Below, piece by piece: positions 27,201-34,284 of a stretch of 39,752 bases of DNA. The notes beneath the pieces were generated by a model, which did not search any database, was not told the origin of the DNA, and worked only from the letters and a program-made list of their open reading frames with translations. The DNA comes from an uncultured Clostridia bacterium (GTDB lineage: Bacteria; Bacillota; Clostridia; TANB77; CAG-508), in contig CANRKA010000008.1 of the NCBI GenBank assembly GCA_947631025.1, forward strand, positions 1-39,752. The letters are read 5' to 3'. A program made the translations under genes and the position numbers. The first letter of the stretch is position 1, and every line of letters begins with the position of its first letter.

Positions 27201-28183
27201 TCTCTTCCATTTTCAGTAGTTACACTAGAAATACTTGTTACTTTAGGTGTATATTCTGTTGAAATGCTTGCACCAGTACCTTCTCCAGTAAATATATCTT
27301 TATTTCCTGCAATATCACATACATTTTTTATTGTAAATTTTGGTATTCCATTATCTCCTTTTACTATTTTGTATGTAATTGTTATAGTATTAGCTCCATA
27401 GCTTACATTAAAATTTCCTTTAGGAGCATAATCACCAATTGTCATACTAATATCTATATTATTATTAGAAGCATTTGCAATTTTATTATCTGTAATACCA
27501 TATATATTTTCACTAAATGTAAATGTACCTGTTATAGTTGTTCCGTCATTTGATATAGTAGATGTTGCAGTTGGTCTTGTTCCATCTGCTATAATTGTTC
27601 TTGAAGTTGTATATTGTAATCCATTTGTTGGCAATCCCATTTCTATTGAATTATTTCCGTTGTCTGTTACAGTACCAGATAGAGCTATTACTTGTAATTC
27701 TCCCATATCACCTTGTGCAATTTTATATGTAAATTTAATTGTACTTCCATCAACTGTTCCGCTTACTTGTTTTTCTCCTCCATTACCAAATTTAATAATT
27801 AATTTTGAATTTGAGCATGATTGTATTATTTGGTCAAATTGTGCAGTTATTTCAACAGTTTCTCCAATACCATAATATTCTCTGTAATTTGCAATACTAG
27901 ATTCAATTCCCAAATCTGTGTTAACCCTTGCTGTTAAGTTTCCTTGCTGTATTGTTACAGAGTTTGGGTTTAGTGTTTTTGTTGTTGGTAATTTACTTAT
28001 TGTTTTAAACCATGTATTATCCTTATCTTCTTTCTGTGCTTTCTCTACACTTTCTAAATTTGCAATAGAGCCATGATTTTTGTTTGTACTGTTTAGCATT
28101 ATTAATGCCACTGCACTACACAAAATTACAGCTACTACCCCTATTAAAATAATTCTTAATTTTTTTGATACTGTACCTTTCAT
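24209..28183 (-). CDS. Large secreted, multidomain protein with C-terminal dockerin
   Basis: The 1324-aa protein has an N-terminal membrane/signal segment (about 9-31), several beta-sandwich, Ig-like domains (about 80-460), a long charged coiled coil (about 490-700, rich in E and K), more Ig-like domains beginning with IDTTAPVITSISKAE, DTTAPELTITSD and NKGPVITNIEKSE, and a C-terminal type I dockerin (about 1263-1324). The dockerin has the two Ca-binding repeats GDVNSDGKIDLKDIFALNNY and ADVTEDRTINLKDIYKINNY. No catalytic domain is visible, so it looks like an adhesin or structural surface protein rather than a glycosidase. Strong GAGAGGAAG site before ATG 28183. The cohesin gene follows 135 bp downstream. 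Confidence 0.9.
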   Translation of the reverse strand: MKGTVSKKLRIILIGVVAVILCSAVALIMLNSTNKNHGSIANLESVEKAQKEDKDNTWFKTISKLPTTKTLNPNSVTIQQGNLTARVNTDLGIESSIANYREYYGIGETVEITAQFDQIIQSCSNSKLIIKFGNGGEKQVSGTVDGSTIKFTYKIAQGDMGELQVIALSGTVTDNGNNSIEMGLPTNGLQYTTSRTIIADGTRPTATSTISNDGTTITGTFTFSENIYGITDNKIANASNNNIDISMTIGDYAPKGNFNVSYGANTITITYKIVKGDNGIPKFTIKNVCDIAGNKDIFTGEGTGASISTEYTPKVTSISSVTTENGREIDGITYLKAGCKVVVTVNYNDNVYSNSSKGTLDADSGKINLEIINGSASVTKQAKVRSVSGSTVVYEYEIENGLNGKIKKITVPAGIVYDNVGHALRDEYVYPGVEEITNIQNISKEIESTYNNSVGTAIGTNKSYSYTDASGREQAFSVDKIIDHINEVKSFCSSADSFETSQNASVMNSLIDELKGEIRTVIENTNKALEDEYEYIDTLEEKLNTAKSEKENNEKSKEEKERLKAEKEDAKKRLDEELARLNESLNSDTGSPSRQELEEKIQKATKDAEKVQKEITELDEEITRLSGEINNQQGKIQEYTNELREEEEKYNKISDYNSVINEFKAKVEDYSSQLSSNLEKITTKLTTLENIIIDTTAPVITSISKAENAQDGIYGQGSTLDFTVAFSESVNLLGQMDRYFNESPDVVYSYLGKSHEDSWNTSTKYNVTVMENENGLLTIHCLEGAFEDKAGNTTAEKTQELTYIYADTTAPELTITSDPSGLTKNNTITYNFNLTDNSDKWTNVPNRGIAANVLGLGNITVTNGTIIDNSSTNGNINSITVLADNDGKQRVYVKATIKDVALNNANSTLVNQLYDNVVIDNKGPVITNIEKSENNWTNNDVTLTVYATDEYADVTKYSYDNGSSWETSNTKTYSENTSNIQIKTQDSLGNTSTSQNVSITNIDKELPKITNLTQTANNDVSSVITFNAVDTVSGIEKVEINGTQVTLDEDGNCACIVTENGWYTVSVTDKAGNTVTDSIEVTNIVKIKDEDASIIFEKNGGTYKLNKEGRALIEDNIIVTNVAISKIEYAWTTSKDEPSAYTQDGGNSTALKAQYIAQELDTYYLHVKTTDTKGHITTACSNEYIVDGRTIGLDESLVVKTENNVDYLILSEPMEAETLLEKIEGTNVEIKNSDLTQNVTGNLKTGDNIVTDGDVQYVIVLKGDVNSDGKIDLKDIFALNNYRLNILKLTVANWLAADVTEDRTINLKDIYKINNYRLGIIESL

Positions 28184-28392
28184 AATTCTTCCTCTCTCGT
28201 TTATAAAAAAATATTTTTTTACTTAAATATAAATTACTCCTTTTCTTTTCAAGGGTCAATATATGTTTTTTTGCTATTTTTCTAAGTGTCTTCTAAGCCT
28301 TTACGGATATTAGTTTTGGGCTTTTTTTATTTCAAATTTTAAATTTTTATTACATTTTATTTCATTTTTTGCAATATATTTATAATATAAAA
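28184..28392. other. Upstream region of the dockerin gene with a small hairpin
   Basis: AT-rich DNA. The arms AAGCC (28295-28299) and GGCTT (28319-28323) form a hairpin that on the plus strand runs into T7. Its loop holds TTACGGATAT (28301-28310), which is complementary (one G-U) to the loop ATGTCCGTAA at 28415-28424. TTGACC and TTGAAA boxes on the minus strand near 28250 have only poor -10 partners. No ORF is visible. Confidence 0.4.
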
Positions 28393-28475
28393 AAATGTTC
28401 CTTTTAAATGCTTGATGTCCGTAAGTTTAGCATTGTATAAAGGAACAAATCTCGCTTCGCGAGACCTTTTTTTGT
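28393..28475 (+). ncRNA. Candidate small structured RNA ending in a terminator
   Basis: TATAAT at 28381-28386 predicts a plus-strand start near 28393, although the -35 region is weak. The RNA would begin with a hairpin: outer stem TGTTCCTTT/AAAGGAACA, inner stem AATGCT/AGCATT, and a 16-base loop. It is followed at once by TCTCGC-TTC-GCGAGA and CC-T7, a good rho-independent terminator. No ORF of note lies inside. On the minus strand the first hairpin is itself followed by T7 and could end a transcript entering from the HTH-repeat gene. I could not match it to a known riboswitch. Confidence 0.35.
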
Positions 28476-28573
28476 GCATCTTAAGGTTTGCTATCTTAAT
28501 TCAAGGTCTTAAAGAAGCGTAAAGATTTGTTGACGCGAAAATTTACAAAGTAAATTTTCTGTGCAATGTTTTG
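28476..28573. other. Intergenic region, structured, no gene seen
   Basis: It holds a 10-bp hairpin GAAAATTTAC/GTAAATTTTC (about 28539-28561) and short complementary segments to the preceding terminator region (AAGGTCT against AGACCTT). No promoter or ORF that I can support. Confidence 0.4.
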
Positions 28574-28620
28574 TTTTTTTATATAATAGGAAAGTAGAAC
28601 TTTCCTATTATATAAAAAAA
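28574..28620. repeat. Perfect 22-bp inverted repeat
   Basis: The left arm 28574-28595 and right arm 28599-28620 are perfectly complementary around the loop AGA, with T7 and A7 at the outer ends. It may be a second bidirectional terminator or a remnant of a small inverted-repeat element. Confidence 0.8.
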
Positions 28621-28656
28621 TACCGAAACTTAATTAAATACATTTAAGTTTTGGTA
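28614..28656 (-). terminator. Terminator of the HTH-repeat gene
   Basis: TACCGAAACTTAA (28621-28633) pairs with TTAAGTTTTGGTA (28644-28656), 13 bp with one G-U pair. On the minus strand it is followed by T7. It lies 15 bp after the stop of the HTH-repeat gene. Confidence 0.85.
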
Positions 28657-28671
28657 TTTTTTATATTATTT

Positions 28672-30813
28672 TTATCTAGTTTTTTCTTCTATTGATTGTA
28701 AATTTCTAAACTTATCGCATATTCTACATATATATGCTTTACTTTCTTGTTTCTTTTTTGCATTAATTTCTACATTAGAATCATTATTCATAACATTTAT
28801 ACTATCTCTTATATGGTCTATCATTGTTACTATTTTATCGCATCTTTCTATTGCAGCCTTTTGAATTATATAATTTTCTGATTGCATTTTAACATAAGTT
28901 TTTGTCAAATCTTCTTTTAAAGCTTTTATTATATAATTGGCTTCTTCAATATAATCTCTTTGGCTTTTTCTTTTAGTATCTACTAATATTTCGTTTTGTT
29001 TATATGCTATACTTGCTTTAAATTCTTTTACTAAATTTTTACTATTATTTGAACTTGTATTTACAATGTTTTGTTGATGTTTTTGTGTTTGCATAAATTG
29101 AGTTTTATTTTTAATTTTAGATTTTTCTTTTTGTTCTATATTATCATTTTTACTTTTCACTTCATATTCTTCTTTTTTATAAGATTGAATCTCTTCTTCT
29201 TTTTCTTCTTTTTCTTCTTTTTCTTTTTGTTCATTTTCATACTGTTTAAATAATTTTGAATCAAAATTCCAATTTAATATTTCATCATAAAATCCAAAAT
29301 CAAAAATATTAGATTTTTTATTTCTTACTCTTTCCATTATTTTATTTAATGTTTGTATCTGCTTTTTTTCTAAATTCACATTTTCTTTTGCTTCTTTTAA
29401 AAATTTTTTTGCTTCCTTTAAATTTTTTGATTTTTCACATACTGCTAATAATAAAATTGTTCTTTTATATTCAGATATTTCCTTAAATAATTTAATCTTT
29501 TCAATTAAATCTCTTTCTTCTTTATTATAATATAGTATTGTTTTTACAGTATTTATAAATTTATTTTCTAATTCTTTTGATTTCTCATTATTTGTTTCTT
29601 TTATTTCCATTTTTTTTATCTGTGATTGTATCAGTTCATTATTTTTATATCTTTTTCCTATTTCTTCTACTTTATCATAATTTCCTTCTTTTATTGCTAT
29701 TGTTATCATCTGTGACTGTATCGGTGCTTCTTCTTCAAATCTACTTCCTATTTCCTTTGCTTTATTATAATCTCCCTCTTTTATTGCTATTGTTATCATC
29801 TGTGATTGTATCTGTGCATACTCTTCAAATCTACTTCCTATTTTCTTTGCTTTATCGTAATCTCCTTCTCTTATTGCTATTGTTACCATTTGTGATTGTA
29901 TCGGTGCTTCTTTTTCAAATCTACTTCCTATTTTCTTTGCTTTATCATAATCTCCTTCTTTTATTGCTATTGTTACCATTTGTGATTGCATCTTTGCATG
30001 CTTTTCAAATCTACTTCCTATTTGCTTTGCTTTATCATAATCCCTTTCTTTTATTGCTATTGTTATCATTTGTGATTGTATCGATGCATACTCTTTAAAT
30101 CTACTTCCTATTTGCTTTGCTTTATCATAATCCCCTTCTTTTATTGCTATTGTTACCATTTGTGATTGTATCAGTTCATCTTCTTCAAATCTACTCCCTA
30201 TTTCCTTTGCTTTATCATAATCCCCTTCTTTTATTGCTATTGTTATCATCTGTGATTGTATCGGTGCATACTCTTCAAATCTACTTCCTATTTGCTTTGC
30301 TTTATCGTAATTCCCTTCTTTTATTGCTATTGTTACCATTTGTGATTGTATCGGTGCACACTCTTTAAATCTACTTCCTATTTCTTTTGCTTTATCATAT
30401 TTTTTCTCTCTTATTGCTATTGTTATCATCTGTGATTGTATTTTTGCATCTTCTTCAAATCTACTCCCTATATCTTTTGCTTCTGCATAAAGTTTTTTTA
30501 AAATTAGTATTTTAATTTTTTGACCTTGAATAACGCAATCATTAGGATATTTTGCTGTTAATTTATATGCTTCTTCTAGTTTATGTAGTCTAGTTAATTC
30601 TTTTATTTGGTTACTTACTTCTATTTTCTCTTTATTTTCGTTATTCATATCATTCTTAGCGTTATTTTCATTATTTAATTCTAAATTCAATTGTTTTTTC
30701 CAATTATATAATGTTGCAATACTAATTCCAGTTTCTATATTTATTTCTTTTATTTTTTCTCCTTTTTTTATTCTATCTTGAATTTCAGTTTTTATTTTCA
30801 ATGGATAACTCAT
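28672..30813 (-). CDS. HTH protein with ten tandem 30-residue helical repeats
   Basis: I do not recognise this 713-aa protein as a named family. Residues about 1-45 hold a helix-turn-helix of the transposase/homeodomain-like sort (ETGISIATLYNWKKQL). After a short linker come ten 30-residue repeats, consensus KAKEIGSRFEEYAPIQSQMI plus TIAIKEGDYD. Each can form a two-helix hairpin, as in TPR or PPR solenoids, but shorter than the usual 34-36. Then follow a helical region, a very acidic/basic coiled coil (KEKEEKEEKEEE), a predicted helical C-terminal domain and a CRICDKF motif with a single C-x-x-C pair. The start at 30813 follows AAGGAGG. No signal peptide or membrane segment, so it is cytoplasmic. 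It could be a DNA-bound adaptor using the solenoid to hold a partner. Confidence 0.8.
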   Translation of the reverse strand: MSYPLKIKTEIQDRIKKGEKIKEINIETGISIATLYNWKKQLNLELNNENNAKNDMNNENKEKIEVSNQIKELTRLHKLEEAYKLTAKYPNDCVIQGQKIKILILKKLYAEAKDIGSRFEEDAKIQSQMITIAIREKKYDKAKEIGSRFKECAPIQSQMVTIAIKEGNYDKAKQIGSRFEEYAPIQSQMITIAIKEGDYDKAKEIGSRFEEDELIQSQMVTIAIKEGDYDKAKQIGSRFKEYASIQSQMITIAIKERDYDKAKQIGSRFEKHAKMQSQMVTIAIKEGDYDKAKKIGSRFEKEAPIQSQMVTIAIREGDYDKAKKIGSRFEEYAQIQSQMITIAIKEGDYNKAKEIGSRFEEEAPIQSQMITIAIKEGNYDKVEEIGKRYKNNELIQSQIKKMEIKETNNEKSKELENKFINTVKTILYYNKEERDLIEKIKLFKEISEYKRTILLLAVCEKSKNLKEAKKFLKEAKENVNLEKKQIQTLNKIMERVRNKKSNIFDFGFYDEILNWNFDSKLFKQYENEQKEKEEKEEKEEEIQSYKKEEYEVKSKNDNIEQKEKSKIKNKTQFMQTQKHQQNIVNTSSNNSKNLVKEFKASIAYKQNEILVDTKRKSQRDYIEEANYIIKALKEDLTKTYVKMQSENYIIQKAAIERCDKIVTMIDHIRDSINVMNNDSNVEINAKKKQESKAYICRICDKFRNLQSIEEKTR
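29584..30483 (-). repeat. Ten tandem 90-bp coding repeats
   Basis: Ten units of exactly 90 bp encode the 30-residue motif. Most units differ at only a few codons, with variation focused on two or three positions after GSRF and the residue before IQSQM. Such similarity points to recent duplication or gene conversion and to copy-number variation between strains. The unit length is a multiple of three, so changes keep the frame. Confidence 0.93.
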
Positions 30814-30838
30814 ATAGTGCCTCCTTTTTATTGTGTAC

Positions 30839-30867
30839 ATATTATCATATTTGTGTGTTTATGTCAA
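30839..30867 (-). promoter_or_regulatory. Promoter of the HTH-repeat gene
   Basis: On the minus strand a perfect TTGACA (30867-30862), a 17-bp spacer and TAATAT (30844-30839) preceded by TGA, an extended -10. The leader is only about 20 nt. Confidence 0.8.
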
Positions 30868-31020
30868 CTTTTCCGCTTAAATTACATTTACTATATACTT
30901 TTTTAATTCTTATTTATACTTAAAAGTTTAATATGTTTTTTATCTACCGTGCCTACATAATATTTACAGCATCAAAAACTCTGCTTACTAAATTTATATT
31001 TCAAATTTGGCAATCTAGCA

Positions 31021-31051
31021 AAAAAAATAGAGAGTATAAAACCTCTCTATT
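31021..31051 (-). terminator. Terminator of tRNA-Lys(CUU)
   Basis: AATAGAGAG (31026-31034) and CTCTCTATT (31043-31051) form a 9-bp stem; on the minus strand a T-run follows. It begins 8 bp after the tRNA 3' end. Confidence 0.9.
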
Positions 31052-31058
31052 GCTTGTG

Positions 31059-31134
31059 TGGTGCGTCATCAGGGGGTCGAACCCTGGACCTTCGGATTAA
31101 GAGTCCGCTGCTCTACCAACTGAGCTAATAACGC
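31059..31134 (-). tRNA. tRNA-Lys(CUU)
   Basis: The minus strand folds as a full cloverleaf of 76 nt with encoded CCA. Acceptor GCGTTAT pairs with ATGACGC; D-arm AGCTCAGTTGGTAGAGC; anticodon loop CTCTTAA (anticodon CTT, reads AAG); T-arm CAGGGTTCGACCCCCTG. Single gene with its own terminator. Confidence 0.95.
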
Positions 31135-31279
31135 ATATTTAATTATTTATCTTTTTTTCAATAAAGTTAATAACATATTTTTATATGTTTACGTTTTTAG
31201 TTTGACTTAATATATCTATTTTTAACGAATTTATTGTATTATCTTTTTATGTATTTGTCAAGATATATGTATTTTTTGT

Positions 31280-31302
31280 GGGTCGGGATATGTACCCGAC
31301 CC
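31280..31302. repeat. GC-rich palindrome downstream of prfA
   Basis: GGGTCGGG (31280-31287) pairs with CCCGACCC (31295-31302) around ATATGTA. No T-run follows on either strand. A second, weaker hairpin (TACCACT/AGTGGTA, 31304-31332) lies between it and the prfA stop. It has the form of small dispersed palindromic elements of Clostridia (TAGGGG-CG-rich arms). The remainder of 31135-31344 is AT-rich without genes. Confidence 0.6.
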
Positions 31303-31344
31303 CTACCACTACACCATTGTTTAACAGTGGTATTGTTACTTTAT

Positions 31345-32400
31345 TTAATTACCTTTTAATTTTTCTGCTCTGTCTGCCGCTGTAAGGCTATCTATCATTT
31401 CATCTAAATTTCCGTTTAAAAAATCTTCCATTTGATATATACTTAAACCTATTCTATGGTCTGTTATACGACCTTGTGGATAGTTATATGTACGTATTTT
31501 TTCGCTTCTATCTCCACTTCCTACCTGACTTTTTCTTTCACTTGCTAACTCTGCATCTTGTTTTTGTTTTTCTTGGTCATATATTCTAGATTTTAATAAT
31601 CTCATTGCATATTCTCTATTTTGTAATTGTGAACGTTCTGTTTGACATTCTGCTATAATTCCTGTTGGTTCATGTATTAAACGTACTGCAGATGATGTTT
31701 TGTTTACATGTTGTCCTCCTGCTCCAGAAGCCCTAAATACTTCCATTCTTATATCTGCAGGATTTATTTCTATTTCAACATCTTCTACAACTGGTAGTAC
31801 TGCTACTGTTGCAGTTGAAGTATGAATTCTACCACTACTTTCTGTATCTGGAACTCTTTGTACTCTGTGTACACCACTTTCAAATTTTAATCTGCTATAC
31901 ACACCTTTTCCTGTAATCATAAAAGATACTTCTTTATATCCTCCAAGTCCTGTACTATTTTCATTTAATATATCTAATTTCCAATGCTTTTTTTCTGCAT
32001 ACATTGTGTACATTCTAAACAATGTTCCTGCAAATAGAGCTGCCTCTTCTCCTCCTGCTCCTGCTCTTATTTCACATATTATATTTTTATCATCATCTTT
32101 ATCCTTTGGAATTAAAAGTATTTTTAATTCTTCTTCTAATTTTGGTAATTTTTCTTTTGCTTCATAATATTCTAATTCTGCAAGTTCCTTCATTTCTGGA
32201 TCTTCCATTAATTCTTCGGCATCAAGCATACTTTGTTTTGTTTTTTTATATTCTCTAAATTTTATAACAATATCTTCTATTCCTGCATGCTCTTTCATAT
32301 ATTTTTGCCATTCTGTTTGGTTGGCAATTATCTCTGAATCTGATATTAATTTTGTTAATTCTTCATATCTTTTCTCCACAGCTTCTAATTTTTCAAACAT
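31345..32400 (-). CDS. prfA: Peptide chain release factor 1
   Basis: The 351-aa protein is RF1: the codon-recognition region contains [14 protein letters not shown] (PxT-type motif), and the catalytic loop [16 protein letters not shown] holds the GGQ tripeptide that triggers peptidyl-tRNA hydrolysis at UAA and UAG. The N-terminal helical domain ([14 protein letters not shown]) and acidic [15 protein letters not shown] segment are also typical. AAAGGAG lies 7 bases before ATG 32400; the ORF track adds seven codons. It is not next to the usual prmC gene in this window. Confidence 0.97.
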   Translation of the reverse strand: MFEKLEAVEKRYEELTKLISDSEIIANQTEWQKYMKEHAGIEDIVIKFREYKKTKQSMLDAEELMEDPEMKELAELEYYEAKEKLPKLEEELKILLIPKDKDDDKNIICEIRAGAGGEEAALFAGTLFRMYTMYAEKKHWKLDILNENSTGLGGYKEVSFMITGKGVYSRLKFESGVHRVQRVPDTESSGRIHTSTATVAVLPVVEDVEIEINPADIRMEVFRASGAGGQHVNKTSSAVRLIHEPTGIIAECQTERSQLQNREYAMRLLKSRIYDQEKQKQDAELASERKSQVGSGDRSEKIRTYNYPQGRITDHRIGLSIYQMEDFLNGNLDEMIDSLTAADRAEKLKGN

Positions 32401-32633
32401 ATATATACTCCTTTTATACAATCTGTGTGATATTATAACGCATTTTTATAGGATTTTCAACTAGCCAGAATAATTTGTTTATATTAATTTATCTTTTTAA
32501 ACAATTTAATATTAAATTATTTACACATTTTTTTCCCTCTTTAAAACTTTTTTTATATATTTTTTGTTAAGCAATACAAGAATTATATGTATATAAATAC
32601 AAATAATGTAAAAAATAATTATGGAGGTTTTTT

Positions 32634-34127
32634 ATGAGTATTTGGTTAGATTCTGTAGATTTAAAGAAATTTCCTAAATTGGAAGAAGATTTTAAGTGTG
32701 ATGTTGTAATTATTGGTGGTGGCATTACTGGAATATCAACTGCTTATTATTTATCTAAAAAAGGCTTTAAAGTTTGTATTTTAGAAAAAAATTTATTTGG
32801 GCATAAAACAACAGGAAATACAACAGGTAAGGTAACCTCACAGCATAATTTGTTTTATGATTATTTGTATAAGACTTTTGGTTTTAATTTTGCAAAAGAC
32901 TATTTTGAAGCAAACGAACATGCCATTAATGATATAGAAAATATAGTAAAAGAAAATAATATAGAATGTGATTTTGAGCGTAAAGCTTCTTACGTTTTTA
33001 CACAGGATAATAAATATATACAAAAATTTAAAGATGAATTTAGTGCTTTAAAGCATATAAACCCAAATGCAACTTATGAACATACTATAGATATTCCTTT
33101 AAATGCTATAGCTGGAATAAAATTTCCTAATCAAGCCCAAATTAATTCTGTTAAATATATAAATGGATTGCTTACTATTTTAGAAAAAAATGGGGTTAAA
33201 TTATATGAAAATTCTAAAGTAGAAGATATTTCTTCTGTAAGTGATGGATATAAAGTTTCTACTAGTTCTAATAATATAACGTGTAAATATGTGTGTATAA
33301 CAACAAGATATCCATTTATTAATTTTCCTGGTTTTCATTTTTTAAAAATGTACCAAAGTACAGCATATGCTATTTCTATTGATACCAATTTACCAGTTTT
33401 AGAAGATATGTTTATTTCTTTCGAAAGTCCAACAATTTCGCTGAGATATACTTATTATAATAATAAAAAAATTCCTATAATTGCTGGTTTTGACCATAAA
33501 ACAGGTAAACAAACAAACTCTGAAGATGCATATTTATTTTTAGAACAAATTGCTAAAAAAGTATATCCAGATTATAAAATTATTTCGAAATGGTCTACGG
33601 AAGATTGTGTTTCTGTGGATAAGTTGCCTTATATTGGTGAGTTTTCCACTTTTAAACCTAATTTATATATGGCAACTGGTTTTAAAAAATGGGGTATGAC
33701 TACATCTAACATTGCTGCAAATATTTTATGTGATAAAATTTGCGGTAAAGAAAATAAATACAGCTATTTGTTTAATTCTAAAAGATTTAATCCTTTAAAA
33801 AACTATAAAGAAACTGGTAATATGATAAAAGAGTCTTCAGAGTCTTTAGTTTTTAATAAATTTAAAATTAAGAATTTTGATATAAATAATGTTCCCAAAA
33901 ATAGTGGAAAAGTTTTAAAAAGTGATGGCAAGATTATTAGAATTTATAAAGATGAAAATGAAAAAGTTTATGCTGTTAAACCTATTTGCTCTCATTTAGG
34001 TTGCTTGCTTACTTGGAACCAAACATTAAAAACATGGGATTGTCCTTGCCATGGTTCTAGATTTGACTTTATGGGTAATTGCATTTATGGTCCAAGCAAT
34101 GAAGGACTTAAAAAATATAACTTATAA
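32634..34127 (+). CDS. FAD-dependent oxidoreductase with C-terminal Rieske domain (YhfW-like)
   Basis: The 497-aa protein starts with a Rossmann-type FAD site (VVIIGGGITGISTAYYLSKKG, with an E-K further on) in a DadA/glycine-oxidase-like fold. The C-terminus carries a Rieske [2Fe-2S] domain with both ligand pairs: CSHLGC and CPCHGSRFD. This fusion is known in Bacillus YhfW and relatives; the substrate is unknown, probably an amine or amino acid with electrons passed to the Fe-S cluster. Cytoplasmic, no signal. GGAGG precedes ATG 32634. Single gene, convergent with the VanW gene. Confidence 0.93.
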   Translation: MSIWLDSVDLKKFPKLEEDFKCDVVIIGGGITGISTAYYLSKKGFKVCILEKNLFGHKTTGNTTGKVTSQHNLFYDYLYKTFGFNFAKDYFEANEHAINDIENIVKENNIECDFERKASYVFTQDNKYIQKFKDEFSALKHINPNATYEHTIDIPLNAIAGIKFPNQAQINSVKYINGLLTILEKNGVKLYENSKVEDISSVSDGYKVSTSSNNITCKYVCITTRYPFINFPGFHFLKMYQSTAYAISIDTNLPVLEDMFISFESPTISLRYTYYNNKKIPIIAGFDHKTGKQTNSEDAYLFLEQIAKKVYPDYKIISKWSTEDCVSVDKLPYIGEFSTFKPNLYMATGFKKWGMTTSNIAANILCDKICGKENKYSYLFNSKRFNPLKNYKETGNMIKESSESLVFNKFKIKNFDINNVPKNSGKVLKSDGKIIRIYKDENEKVYAVKPICSHLGCLLTWNQTLKTWDCPCHGSRFDFMGNCIYGPSNEGLKKYNL

Positions 34128-34205
34128 AAAGCAAAAGTAGACATTATTAATATTTTTACTATTTAGAACATTTAAATCTTAAGTATTTGTTCGCATAAAA
34201 CAAAA

Positions 34206-34270
34206 TTGCCTAAGGGTGCAGCTTCTATAATTATTTATAGATGGCCCGCTTCCTTAGGCAAAGTTTTTAT
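34206..34270. terminator. Long bidirectional hairpin between convergent genes
   Basis: TTGCCTAAGG (34206-34215) pairs with CCTTAGGCAA (34252-34261); an inner stem CTATAA/TTATAG closes the loop, leaving an internal loop with GTGCAGC and GGCCCGC. On the plus strand GTTTTTATT follows; on the minus strand TTTTGTTTT follows. It ends both the Rieske gene and the VanW gene. 34128-34205 shows nothing else. Confidence 0.75.
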
Positions 34271-34284
34271 TATATTAATTTTCA

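Noticed and set aside
28440-28560. Riboswitch (c-di-GMP or similar) in the intergenic region
   Set aside because: GCAAAC- and GACGCGAAA-like pieces are present, but the conserved core and pairing of known classes could not be assembled on either strand.
29150-29235. TTC/TTT-rich tract as a second phase-variation locus
   Set aside because: The units are multiples of three in frame and encode a Glu/Lys coiled coil; changes in number would not shift the frame.
29577-30368. Long plus-strand ORFs opposite the repeat gene
   Set aside because: They are shadows of the 90-bp repeats, rich in Leu/Phe, without start sites; the same holds for the other opposite-strand ORFs of the track.
29584-30483. 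Tandem repeats as a CRISPR array
   Set aside because: The 90-bp units are coding, contiguous and without unique spacers.
31850-31880. PDT instead of PAT in RF1 as altered stop-codon recognition
   Set aside because: The middle residue of the PxT motif varies among RF1 proteins, and the genes here use TAA and TAG normally.
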